Positions 11,701 to 21,022 of a DNA stretch of 64,000 nt are shown in pieces. Location: positions 7,888,713-7,952,712 of the forward strand of contig CM055100.1 of assembly GCA_029204225.1 (NCBI GenBank). The letters are read 5' to 3'. Numbering within the stretch: position 1 is the stretch's first letter; each line of letters opens with the position of its first letter. The notes beneath the pieces are model-generated. The model made no database searches. It was not told the origin of the DNA and saw only the letters and a list, made by a program, of their open reading frames with translations. The DNA comes from Diphasiastrum complanatum. Taxonomy: Eukaryota > Streptophyta > Lycopodiopsida > Lycopodiales > Lycopodiaceae. Position numbers and translations under genes: made by a program.

Positions 11701-12656
11701 TGTCTTGTCATGTGAGATGAGGCTCCACTATCAATCCACCAAGGATCATTATCATCTATGTTGGCTAACAAACTTGAAGTCATAACAAGTGATTCACATG
11801 TGTTATGTTCTTCCTCATCTATTGTAAGATTTCCTTGCCTCTCTCCTTGCTCTCTTTTCTTCTTATAACATTCATTTGCAAAATGACCTTTTATCCCACA
11901 ATAAAAGCACTTGAACTTTGACTTATTGTTCTTAGTAGAAGAGGAAGAGGAAGAGTGATCATCATGATCAAAGTTACCACCTTTGGACCATTTCCCTTTG
12001 CCTTTACCTTTGCCCTTGAATTTGCCTTTTGTGAAGAAAGCCTCTTCACCTCCACCTTGCAAGGATGCACCATCAAGCTTTGATTGCAACCTATGTTCTT
12101 CAGCCAATAAGATTTCTTGCAAGTCAACCACACTTGGCAAGACTCTTTGAATGGCAAAACTTTGCACAAGGTTAGCATGTTCATTTAGCAAACCATTCAA
12201 CATAACTTGGACTATTTCACCATCTTTTATGTTCTCATCAATGCATGCTAAATCATCACTTAGGGACTTAACTCTCAAGATAAATGCATGAGCACTTTCA
12301 CCCTCTCTTTGCCTACTAGAAAATATTTGTCTCCTTAGGGTCAATACCCTAGATGTGGACTTTGATTCAAAGAGCTTCTTTAAGGCATTCCATGCCTCAC
12401 TTGCACTTTGACACTTTCCAACTTCCTTGAGAAGTTCATTTGTAACATTCATTTTAATGATATGAAGAGCCCTTTTGGCCTTCTTATCAAACCTTTGTTG
12501 CTCTTGAAGTGTGAGAGGTCTCTCTTCAATTTCTGCAACTATGTCCATGAGTTCATTCAACTCAAGTAAGGACTCCATCCTCACTTTCCAAGTAGAGTAG
12601 TTTGATGAACTCAACCTTTCACTAGACTCTAGCATGATCCCACCATTGGAAGCCAT
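8703..12656 (-). CDS. Copia-II gag-pol polyprotein (1317 aa)
   Basis: A single unbroken frame starting MASNGGIMLE. In order: gag about 1-245; CCHC zinc knuckle CFYCGIKGHFANEC at 250-263; aspartic protease WIDSGASSHMT with DSG at 309-311; GAG-pre-integrase WHKRLGH from 441 and CEHC at 476-479; integrase core with D506, D568 and E604, a perfect DD35E spacing; reverse transcriptase with LYGLKQAPRSW near 943 and YVDD at 990-993; RNase H about 1150-1300 (STEAEY, HARSKHIEI, ADIFTKPLG). Every catalytic residue I can check is present. Gag-pol in one frame is typical of copia. The stop TGA is supplied by the first bases of the 3' LTR. It should be able to supply all retrotransposition functions. Confidence 0.97.
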   Translation of the reverse strand: MASNGGIMLESSERLSSSNYSTWKVRMESLLELNELMDIVAEIEERPLTLQEQQRFDKKAKRALHIIKMNVTNELLKEVGKCQSASEAWNALKKLFESKSTSRVLTLRRQIFSSRQREGESAHAFILRVKSLSDDLACIDENIKDGEIVQVMLNGLLNEHANLVQSFAIQRVLPSVVDLQEILLAEEHRLQSKLDGASLQGGGEEAFFTKGKFKGKGKGKGKWSKGGNFDHDDHSSSSSSTKNNKSKFKCFYCGIKGHFANECYKKKREQGERQGNLTIDEEEHNTCESLVMTSSLLANIDDNDPWWIDSGASSHMTRHKEYFTSLLSYEGEGNIIYTANDGQCDIKGIGTIPISLSTNRKANLENVLYIPSITKNLLSVSQMIDKGLDVEFIGDACLISKCGSLIAQGRRHGKLFKLDACVISNHEGCMAREQLTNQEVWHKRLGHPNFKSLEVMAKKELVLGLPKSLVANNSVCEHCALSKSHRLAYSRSTSRSKEVFQLVHSDIHSSSTTSNGGAKMYATFIDDFSRYTWIYLLKSKDEVFAAFVKFKNEMENQFNTKIKCLRSDNGGEYTSNRFKDFCIAHGIKREMSSPRTPQQNGVAERKNRTLCECAKAMRLHANLAKSFWGEALACANYLCNRWTSASLDGKTPHEVLYGRRPSVKHCRIFGCTCFVNITLDDRTKEDPSSKKGVFVGYSEVSKAYKVYIPSTKKVVISRDVIFHEENVSNVVDVDVDVPTNHHDVQDVLDEDGDATPKQTSRKTQRQRAKPSRLTYDEKGKQVVDNSNFAFLTSFDEPTCVGEAIQKKEWIQAMDHEHQALIKSNTWRLVKLPKDKKAIGCKWIFKIKTNQDGSINKYKARLVAKGYAQEYGIDYDETFAPVAKMVTIRILISLATLYDWDMWQMDVTNAFLNGDLEEDIYMEQPEGYVSHDEPNHVCYLQKSLYGLKQAPRSWYAKLNSFLLSQNFVMSEYDHSLYFRLNENDITLLLIYVDDIILSGGNNLDIDEIKMALEREFEIQDLGKLHYILGIEIIRTSRSTFICQEKYVNSILKRFHMEDCKVVSTPMESNVKLTTRSNERSFKDITLYRKLIGSLIWLTITRPDLSFVVGKLSQFMQDPSEAHWKLGKRVLRYISGSRDFGILYGGTTPNLCGFSDSDFAGDQMDRKSTSAFAIYLGDGVVSWLSKKQPTISLSSTEAEYKALTTCIKEILWIKRMLLDLHLLEPEKTPIILCDNLSAQSLASNPVFHARSKHIEIAHHFVRDQVIAKEVELQHVSSKECVADIFTKPLGKDLYLMHRSNLGMCSKTMLKLASNVEEGV
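8708..8717 (-). other. Copia-II polypurine tract
   Basis: GAAGAGGGAG on the minus strand, abutting the 3' LTR; primer for plus-strand synthesis. It also encodes the last residues before the stop. Confidence 0.9.
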
Positions 12657-13816
12657 GATTCTAATGTTTCTTCAACTTTTAGGTTCTGTCCTAAAGCACT
12701 TAGCACTCACTTTTCTCTCAACAAATGATAGATAAAGAGATCTATGAAGATTTAGGACCCTAAAACACTTCTATCTTGAACCTAGATGGTTTCCAAGCAT
12801 AGAAAGGAAGATTGAAACACATGCAACACTTTGCACACACTAAGAATGGATTACAAAATCAAACCAACCTGAACACACTCTTGCTTAAGCTCTCAAACTT
12901 TCCAGCAAGTGACCAAATCAAGTTATGGTGTGAAGAGTTACTTGCATTCTTAGAAAATACCCAAAACTAGGATGCCAAGATTACCTAGTAATGAACAAAC
13001 TTGATCAACATATGATCAACACACTAAGATATTGATTCAACCTGTAAAACCACATGTAAACCACACTTCTAAAAGTTTATAAACTCCAGCAAGTGATAAA
13101 TACAAGATTTAGAGGTGAATGAATGAGCACACTTAGTGAATCACAAGACTAGCTTCACTATCTTGTCAAATCTTGGTGTTTAGATGTAGATCTAAGATCA
13201 CTTCACATGAGAATGTTCCTCAACCTGTTAAGAACCTGAAAACACACTTGCATAATGGTTAACACCTTCCAGCAAATGCTCCAATCAAATTACATAAGGA
13301 GAGTTACTTACATGCTCAACAAAGTACACCAAAAATTATGCCAAAATTGATGACAATCTTTACAATATGCTCTTCACAATGGAGCTTACAATATGTTCAC
13401 CCAAAAAAGGGGATCTTTCATCCAAATGGGAGCTTTGCTCAGCCTTTAGGAGAATTACAACTCACTCAAAAGAGCATTTGTCATCCACTTAAGGAGAAGT
13501 TTCATCCACTTAAGGAGAGTGTTCATCCAAGAATGGAGATTGTCAACAATAGGATTGAAAAGAACATTGTTAGTATTGAATATGCACAAGCCTCACAATC
13601 ACAAATGATTAGGTGTTATGATCTGATCCAAAATAGTTTCTTTTCAGCCTCTGATCTTCAATAGACCTGAAATATGCTTTTGATCCACAAGTTCAACTCA
13701 CAAAACAAAGGTTAGTAAGATTTGATCAACAAAGCAATGCAAAATCATGCTAGAACTTGATCAAACATCCAAATATCACCAAAAATGGAATACTTACTGT
13801 AAATAGAAGCCAACCA
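12657..13816 (-). other. Copia-II untranslated leader with internal repeats
   Basis: 1160 bp between the gag start and the primer-binding site with no supported gene. It holds three degenerate modules starting with CAACCTG at 12865, 13038 and 13221 (spacing 173 and 183), each followed 37-48 bases later by CCAGCAA. It also has a short direct repeat around CATCCACTTAAGGAGA (13482-13522). Confidence 0.7.
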
Positions 13817-13828
13817 GCTCTGATACCA
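13817..13828 (-). other. Copia-II primer-binding site
   Basis: GCTCTGATACCA on the plus strand, the complement of TGGTATCAGAGC (initiator tRNA-Met), abutting the 5' LTR. Confidence 0.96.
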
Positions 13829-14483
13829 TGTGAAAAATACAGATCCTAAGTGGATCTAAACACCAAGATCATTGGCTTGAATGCTTGCACTCCAAACTAC
13901 ATAAGCTAGGAATTGGCAACACATTCTATGCTACCTAGAATGCAAAGAACTTGATCAAAAAGCATTTATCACAAATGGAAACTTCCATAAACATCAAGTG
14001 CGGCCCAAAATAGCATTATACAGTCCATAATACATCAGCCTACCACTTTTGGAAAGCACCTAAGATCATACACAATAGCTTGAAGACAATACACACAACA
14101 ATGCTCTCAATGGAGGAAGAAACAATGACAATGATCTATTGATCTCAATGAAGCATACAAAAGGTTTCTCCAACCTGTTCTCCACGACTTCCCTACTATT
14201 TATGGATGAGGAAGATGACTCTCTCTCCTCTCTCTAGAAGGTACTTGACCCTAGATATTCCCTATATAGGAAAAATAGCTAAAAATGGCTTATATGACCA
14301 AAATACATCAAAATGGTCTCATTTTGAAGGGTATGAAGTTTGACACTTCATCATACTGAAAAAATACAGTAAATAAAAACATTGTGGCCTGATTCACACG
14401 TGTGAAACTCCAGAACCAAAACTATTTACAATTTTAGCCAATTTAGGCCTCAAACTAGCTAGGAAATGTTGACAATTTTCACA
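13829..14483 (-). repeat. Copia-II 5' LTR
   Basis: 655 bp, near-identical to 8053-8707: I find A/T at the 34th base and A/G near 14392. Carries palindrome TTCACACGTGTGAA at 14393-14406. Confidence 0.97.
14262..14270 (-). promoter_or_regulatory. Copia-II LTR TATA box (probable)
   Basis: Plus strand CTATATAGG reads CCTATATAG on the minus strand, within the 5' LTR and downstream of the G-box-like palindrome, as expected for the element's promoter. Confidence 0.5.
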
Positions 14484-14488
14484 ACAGC
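14484..14488. repeat. Copia-II target-site duplication, right
   Basis: ACAGC, identical to 8048-8052. Confidence 0.95.
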
Positions 14489-16511
14489 TACCCAGGCCGC
14501 CTCACCCTCGCACACCGAAGCCAATTCACCAAACACGCAGTTTTTCATGGATATATTCGATGATTCTGACTGCCTTGGGGCCGCCAAAATTTTTGAAATG
14601 CCCCAGAGCCCTATTCCCTTTGAACTCCAATCCCCTGGAAAAGGATTCGAACTGATCCATGACACTACTGTCGGTGTTGAAGATGTAAGCCAGCAACCTC
14701 ACACGGAAGATAGCCTAGCCGCACTTCGGGTCGACCAAGCTGTGAAATCACCGAAGCAGTTCGACGCCACAATGACTGAGGGATTTGAGGAAGAAGACAT
14801 TCTTGAAGAAGAAGAAGTACTGGCACCTATTCCATGCCAACCAAGGATAGTACCATCAGGTCCTCCTACTGCTGCCGCCTCCACGACAGTAGATTCTGGT
14901 GATGCTCTCGATTTGGTCTCAAGCCTTGCGCAAGTGATCCAGTCTATGCTGGATAAGAAGAAAGAAATGGAGCAGCAAATTTCAGATATGGGATCTGAAA
15001 ACACTCTGATCAGTTAGAAGATTGTCCAGTTGGATCGAGAGTTGAAGATTGTCAAACAGCATAAAGACAAGTCTGAAGCTGAAAAGAAGCTGGCCCAGCA
15101 ATAGGCTGATCGCTTGGAAGAATACGCTAGCTCCCTACAAAATGCCTTGACAACCGCACAAGATTAGGTGGATAAGGCCGTGCAGGATGCAAAACAACAG
15201 GTGCAGCTACTAAAGAGTCAATTCCAGATGGCGGAGCAGGATCGCACGCATCTTCAAGGTGAATTGGATGCGACCACCCTTGAGCGTGATGCGTATCTTC
15301 AAACACAAATACCAGATCATTTGGTCACATCAACGGAGATGGCGTATTTGTTTAAGAAAGTGAAAACCTACAAAGTGGCCCTTCAGGGATTCTAAGGCTG
15401 CTTTGACAGGTTCAAAGGAGCAGCTTCAACTGAGTTGGCCAAGGCTAAAGAAACCATCACTGTCTATGAAAAAACAACTGCTCAAGTGTTGGAAGCCGGA
15501 CCACAAATCTCCATACCAGTCATGCCGCAATTCTCCCCTATGTGCCAAGAAGATGTAACTATGAATAAAGGGTTAGATTCGAGCATGGACTAGGGGGGAG
15601 CTCCAGTTATAGCATAACAATCGCCAATCTTACCGGCAGTACAAGCGGGTCCATCCTCATCAAGGACCACCCCACTATTCAGAAGGCCCATCAACGTAGA
15701 GGACCAGATCCAGACCTTCTTAAAACAACATCCGCATGAGTCCTCGTGTGGTGGATGGATTCTGAAGTTTAAGACCTTTGAGATAGAGACCGGCAAAGAG
15801 TTGGACAAAATACCTGCATTGGGAGAGCAACCGGCATGGAGAATTACAGTTTTTGAGAAAACTCTGGAATCAATTAGGAGTTACGTCACCAGCCCTTGCC
15901 AATTGTGGGTCAACCCTTATTATGTGCCATTCCCGCGAAGGAATAAATGGAAAGATTTGGGACTGGCTATGGACAAAATCACCATCCATACGTCCAATTG
16001 GCCTATCATTCATCAGCCCTACAGTTGGACAATATCAGTGGACTTTCACCGGGCTTTGCAAGCGTACCAGCGAGAGTATATCCACTCTCCAGATCCAACG
16101 GTGCGACAACCGACACTATTTGCAAAAGATCTAACTCTGTTGGTGTCAGTGGCAACCAGATGGGATGATTGTCTCCCTCCTCTAGAATTTGATCCAAATA
16201 AGCCGATGGCCTCAAAGAATATCAAAGATCAGCTGCTGGTTGCTCATTTATACTTTCGTGTAGCAATGATGGGAGGCTCCTGGGAATCACACTTCACATC
16301 ATGGACAACCTCAAAGTGGATTGCCGGAGCCCATCGTTGTTTTCTGCCACACAATTTGGATTCTAATACTGCATGCCTCGACTTTATGGAGAAGGTGTAG
16401 TACCATTTAATCAAGATTCGACGCGAAGCCAATAAAAGTCCCCAATTGTGGAACCGCATCTGCCACAGGTGCCCCAATGTGATCTTCAGCAGCTATTCGT
16501 CCTTTGTCTGA
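14489..16511 (+). pseudogene. Extra ORF 1, main part (coiled coil plus conserved C-terminal domain)
   Basis: Continues the frame of 7601-8052. Order: acidic, Ser/Pro-rich region (about 14490-14930); coiled coil rich in Gln, Lys and Glu (about 14935-15370); polar hinge; globular C-terminal domain (about 15690-16400) with SYVTSP..LWVNP, PFPRRNKW, MDKITIH, SPDPTVRQP and KDQLLVAHLYFRVAMMG. Extra ORF 2 in Gypsy-B repeats the same order. There is no frameshift from 14489 to 16511, only in-frame stops at 15015, 15102, 15165, 15393, 15591, 15615 and 16398; five are TAG where CAG fits and 15615 is TAA where CAA fits. I do not recognise the family. It is probably an accessory ORF of a gypsy element. 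Function unknown. Confidence 0.7.
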
Positions 16512-16596
16512 TGTATCGGACTAGGTTGCGTCGTCCTCAGAGGTGGATGCACTCTACTGCTTTTGAGATGTGGAAGCAGATGCTGGCTTTGAAGAA
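16512..16596. other. Junction between extra ORF 1 and ORF-M
   Basis: The two opposite-strand frames meet tail to tail here. In a shifted plus frame the region reads on (RWMHSTAFEMWKQMLALK), so a frameshift may hide the last part of extra ORF 1. No LTR end or target duplication seen. Confidence 0.4.
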
Positions 16597-17286
16597 TTAG
16601 CAGCAGCAACAACTCCCATCGGTTTCCATTGCCACAGCTTCACTCTCCATAGCAGTGGTGGCTGCTACTTCGACTGCTGGTGCAGCATCGGATGGAACCA
16701 AAATAGAAACAAAAATAAGACTAGAAAGATCAATTGGCTTGGGAGCCAACATCCTTCCCGTCAGCAGTATTTTCTCTTGCTCAGTCAAAATTTGAAAATG
16801 AGCGCATAGGCGAGAAACATGGGCTCCGACTCCAGAAAACTTTTGATGTTTGATCCAGCGCAAAAAAGCTTTGTATGTGATAATGCCAAAGCACACTGGA
16901 TTACTCGCAAGCGCATCCAATATGTAACCAAGATTTTGTACTGAAATTGTCGCGTCCGCATCCGTCAAAAATATTGCTTGATTTGTGTATTTACAAAATA
17001 GTTTGAATGTTGCATCTTGGATCATAGAAATTTTGTATCCCTTCATGGGTATGAAGCAGTTGCTTAGGAAGTGGACAGCTTCATCCACCAAATCTTTATT
17101 TGTCGCAACCAGCTTCCCATCCAATGGTCGTCCGAGGGCTGTGCAAAACAAGTCTTCAGAGATGGTGAAGAATTTGCCTCACACGTGAACTTTGAATTTC
17201 TCCTCCGAAATTGAATGGATGGAGTTCACAAACTCTATACTGACTTCAAAGAGGATGATGGAGGGGTCCACTTTCAAATCACCCAA
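16597..17286 (-). pseudogene. ORF-M, C-terminal part
   Basis: A long minus-strand frame of about 230 codons. It reads through FTISEDLFCTALGRPLDGKL, DEAVHFLSNCFIPMKGYKI, FKLFCKYTNQAIFL and ILDALASNPVCFGIITYKAF, ending in an Ala/Glu-rich tail and four Cys. One TGA at 17179-17181 (CGA fits) interrupts it, and the frame shifts by one near 17280. No family recognised. Copia-III separates it from its N-terminal part at 22754-23033. It lies on the same strand as, and downstream of, the Gypsy-C integrase, so it may be an accessory ORF of that element, but no closing LTR is seen. Confidence 0.55.
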
Positions 17287-17291
17287 CCTGC
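17287..17291. repeat. Copia-III target-site duplication, left
   Basis: CCTGC, identical to 22749-22753. Confidence 0.95.
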
Positions 17292-17942
17292 TGTGAAAGA
17301 TTCAACTAGTTTCATCACATTTTGCAATATTTCCATATTTGGCATATTGAGACCAAAACTTGTTTTAGACTTAGAGGTTGACTTTTCAAAGTTCATTAGT
17401 CTAAATTTCATTTGAATAAACACTTTTTTGAAAGTGTGGGAAAGATAGAATGCGAGTTTGAGTAGATTCAATTTGAATAAGTTGGGTACATTGAATCTAG
17501 ACCCAAAATTGGTAGGGTTAGCATTTTGGTGGGAAAGCCAAGTGGCCAAATAGGGTTTGGACCTGATATAAAAGGATGTAACTCATGGAGAGAGTCATCT
17601 TCTCTCTTCTCTATCTCATTTCATGCTTATACATGGTTCTCTTGGGTTCTACTATCCATTGGTGTACTATCTTGGTGATTGCTTGCAATTCTATGTGTAG
17701 AATGATCTATATTTGCTATTTTTGGATCCACACGTGTGAAATACAGTATCTTGCTAGTTTTTTACAGACAGCAACAGTACATAATCATTTCATTCAAGTT
17801 TGATCAGGTTCTATTAGTGTTTGCATCTCAAATTGTGTGTAGATGCTGATTTTTCTACATTGGTGAAATTGATAGTGTATTTCTCTTTCTAACCAAAGAT
17901 CATTCAAGTAGATTGGATCTTAAGGATCTGAAATCTTTCACA
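17292..17942 (+). repeat. Copia-III 5' LTR
   Basis: TGTGAAAG...CTTTCACA, 651 bp. TATAAAAG at 17567-17574 is a good promoter TATA box. CACACGTGTG at 17729-17738 lies downstream of it. Confidence 0.95.
17567..17574 (+). promoter_or_regulatory. Copia-III LTR TATA box
   Basis: TATAAAAG in the 5' LTR, sense orientation; the 3' LTR counterpart keeps TTATAAAAGG near 22372. Confidence 0.65.
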
Positions 17943-17954
17943 TGGTATCAGAGC
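17943..17954 (+). other. Copia-III primer-binding site
   Basis: TGGTATCAGAGC abutting the LTR; initiator tRNA-Met type. Confidence 0.96.
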
Positions 17955-18538
17955 TTGTGTTTCAGGTTATGATGGAGGAAATCAGATCTATCAATGATTT
18001 GGTGAAGATATCAAGTCTAGAGCATGCTAGAGAGGCTTCTACACCAAAATCGGATTTTTTGCTTTTGTAGATTGGATCTTTTTGTAGATCAAAATACTAA
18101 ATAGGTCAAAATACTTGTTCAATTTTGTTTTTTGAATTCACATGCTGGATTTGGCCGATTTTTGGATCATTGGTTCAACCTAAGTGGTGGCTTATAGATT
18201 GCATATCAAATTTTCAGCATTTGCATGTAGATTTGGAATAGTCAATTTTTTGTGATTTTGTCAAAACCCTAATTTTGATTGGATCTCTAGATAGTGAGGT
18301 TTCTGGACTTCATTTGAGTGTGTTTTAATCTTAGGAAGTGGCAAAAGTCATTGAGGATAGATCATAGGTTGATCAAGATTCCATGATTCTATGTGTTGAT
18401 TTGCTTGGATAAGTGCTAGAAGAGAATTTGTGAGATAGTTTCAAATCTCGGTGATTTCTTTTGAAAGCATTTGTTGTTGTTCAAAGGAGTGCTTTGTGCA
18501 TTGAAACAGGTTTAAAGAGAAGATCAGGTCATTGCTAC
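17955..18538 (+). other. Copia-III leader
   Basis: 584 bp untranslated leader, no gene seen. It matches 63078-63666, the leader attached to the Copia-G LTR, over most of its length (for example TTTTTTGTGATTTTGTCAAA in both). Confidence 0.8.
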
Positions 18539-21022
18539 ATGACAACCTCAATTGGAGTCATGTTGGAAGCCAATGATAGGCTTACCTCAAGTAACTATTC
18601 ATTATGGAAAGTGAGGATGGAGTCACTTCTTGAGATGAATGATGTTTTGGATATTGTTGTAGGTTTGGAGGAGAGACCAGCAACACAACAAGATCAATTG
18701 AGGTATTACAAGAGGGCCAATAAGGCTCTACACATGATAAAGATGAATGTTACCAATGAACTTCTCAAGGAAGTTGGTAAGTGCACATCATCTTTGGAAG
18801 CTTGGAATTCATTGAAGAAGCTTTATGAATCCAAGTCTACTTCTAGAGTGTTGACTCTAAGAAGGCAAATCTTTTCTTGTTTGCAAAAGAATGAAGAAAG
18901 TCCAAGTACTTTTGTTTTGAGAATGAAAGTATTGAAAGATGAGTTAGCTTGCATAGATGAAAGCATTAAGGAAGGAGAACTTATTCAAGTGATTCTTAAT
19001 GGCTTGTTGGATGCTCATGCTAACATTGTTCAAAGTATTGCTATTCAAAAGACTTTGCCAAGTTTGATGGATCTTCAAGAGATCTTGATCAATGAGGAAT
19101 ATAGGCTTCAAGCAAGAGGTGGATCTACATCGACACTTCAAGAGGATGCTATGTTCACAAAGGGCAAATTCAAGGGCAAAACCAAAAGCAAGTGGTCTAA
19201 AGGGCAAGATCAAGTGGATGCTTCTTCAAGTGGCAAAAAGAAGGATAGATCAAAGCTCAAGTGCTTCTATTGTGGCATCAAAGGACACTTTGCAAGTGAG
19301 TGCTACAAGAAGAAGAGAGGTCAAGGAGACAAGCAAGGTAATCTTACTCTTGATGAGGATGGTTTGGATGTGCAAGATGCAAATGATGATGCTTTTGTGA
19401 TGTCTTCATGTATGCTTGCTAATGATGGAGATCTAGATCCTTGGCGGATTGATAGTGGAGCAAGTTCACACATGACCTTTCACAAAGAGTACTTCACTTC
19501 TTTGTTGGTATATGGAGATGACAAGAGGGTGATCTACACGGCCAATGATGGTGAGTGTGCAATCAAAGGGATTGGCACAATTCCTATTTCTCTCTCTACA
19601 AATAGGAATGTTCATTTGGAGGATGTCTTGTTTATTCCATCTATTACCAAGAATTTGCTTAGTGTGAGTCAAATGCTAAGTAAGGGCCTCAAGGTGGAGT
19701 TTGATGGAGATGCTTGTTTGATCAAAAGGAAGGATGTCTTGATTGGAAAAGGTAAAAGGCAAGGGAAGTTGTTCAAACTTGATGCTTGTGTTATTGCTAA
19801 CCAAGTTGGATGTGTTGCAAGGGAGCAAATTTCTATTCAAGAGGTTTGGCACAAAAGGATGGGACACCTCAACTTCAAGTCATTGGAGGTAATGGCAATG
19901 AAGAAGGTTGTGATTGGTCTTCCAAGTTCCTTAAGTAATGACAAGCATGTTTGTGAGTCTTGTGCTTTGTCTAAGTCACATAGACTACCTTATACTAGAT
20001 CTATTTCTAGATCTACAAAGCCTTTTCAACTTGTACATTCGGATATTCATGGATTTACTACAATTAGCAATAGTGGAGCTAATATGTATGTAACATTCAT
20101 TGATGATTTTAGTAGATTTTGTTGGATCTATCTACTAAAGAGCAAGGATAAAGTGTATGATGTCTTTTTCAAGTTCAAGAATGCAAGGGAGAACCAATTC
20201 TCCACAAAGATCAAGTGCTTGAGAGGTGACAATGGTGGTTAGTACATATCTAACAAGTTCAAGGCCTTTTGTGATGAGCATGGGATCAAGAGGGAGTATA
20301 CAACATCAAGCACTCCACAACAAAATGGAGTGGCTGAAAGGAAGAATAGGACTTTATGTGAAAGTGCTAAAGCTACGAGGTTAAGTGCTAATCTTGACAA
20401 ACCATTTTGGGATCAAGCTTTGTTGTGTGCCAATTTCTTGTGCAATAGGTGGCCGAGTGCTATTTTGGATGGAAGGACACCTTTTGAGATGCTATTCAAG
20501 AGGAGGCCGAGTGTCAACTTTCTAAGAATCTTTGGATGCACATGCTATGTCAACATTACTCTTGATGATAGGACCAAGGAGGATCCATCTTCAAGACGAG
20601 GTATTTTTGTTGGATATAGTGAGGTGAGTAAAGCCTACAAGGTTTACATTCCTTCTACTAACAAAGTGATTGTTGGTAGAGATGTCATTTTTGATGAGGG
20701 AAACATTCCAAAGGTGTCTTCAAGAATGATTGATGGTAAAGTAGATGGATCTAACATTCTTGATGTTGATGAGAAGGATTCTACTTTGGATGGTGGTGAT
20801 GATGGACCTTCATCAAGTCAAAAGCCAAGGAGAACATCAAGAGAAAGACAAGTACCTTCAAGGCTCACATATGATCAAAAGGGTAAGCAAGTAGTTTCTG
20901 GAAATTATGCTGCTTTCCTAACCTCTTTAGATGATCCTACAAGTATAGATCAAGCAAGGAAAGAAGAGGAGTGGATCCAATCAATGGATCTTAAGTATCG
21001 ATCTCTTATGAAGAGTGGAACA
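18539..21022 (+). pseudogene. Copia-III gag-protease-integrase
   Basis: I place the start at ATG 18539 (MTTSIGVMLEANDRL) because it aligns with the Copia-II start; the open frame extends 26 codons upstream. Gag, CCHC knuckle CFYCGIKGHFASEC, protease WRIDSGASSHMT (Trp to Arg before the active site), GAG-pre-integrase WHKRMGH and integrase core are present. A TAG at 20240-20242 falls exactly where DNGGE should have Glu, splitting integrase; 20243-20329 continues in frame and VAERKNRTLCE follows. RT begins (IQSMDLKYRSLMKSGT) but is cut off at about 21022 by foreign sequence. The whole is about 70% similar to Copia-II by eye. Confidence 0.92.

Larger units (their letters stand above)
8053..14483 (-). 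mobile_element. Copia-II: complete, recently inserted Ty1/copia element
   Basis: A complete 6431-bp element: two 655-bp LTRs with TGTGAAAA...TTTTCACA ends, primer-binding site, polypurine tract, 5-bp target duplication and one unbroken gag-pol frame. I find two base differences between the LTRs by eye, so it inserted very recently. It sits inside extra ORF 1. Confidence 0.97.
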
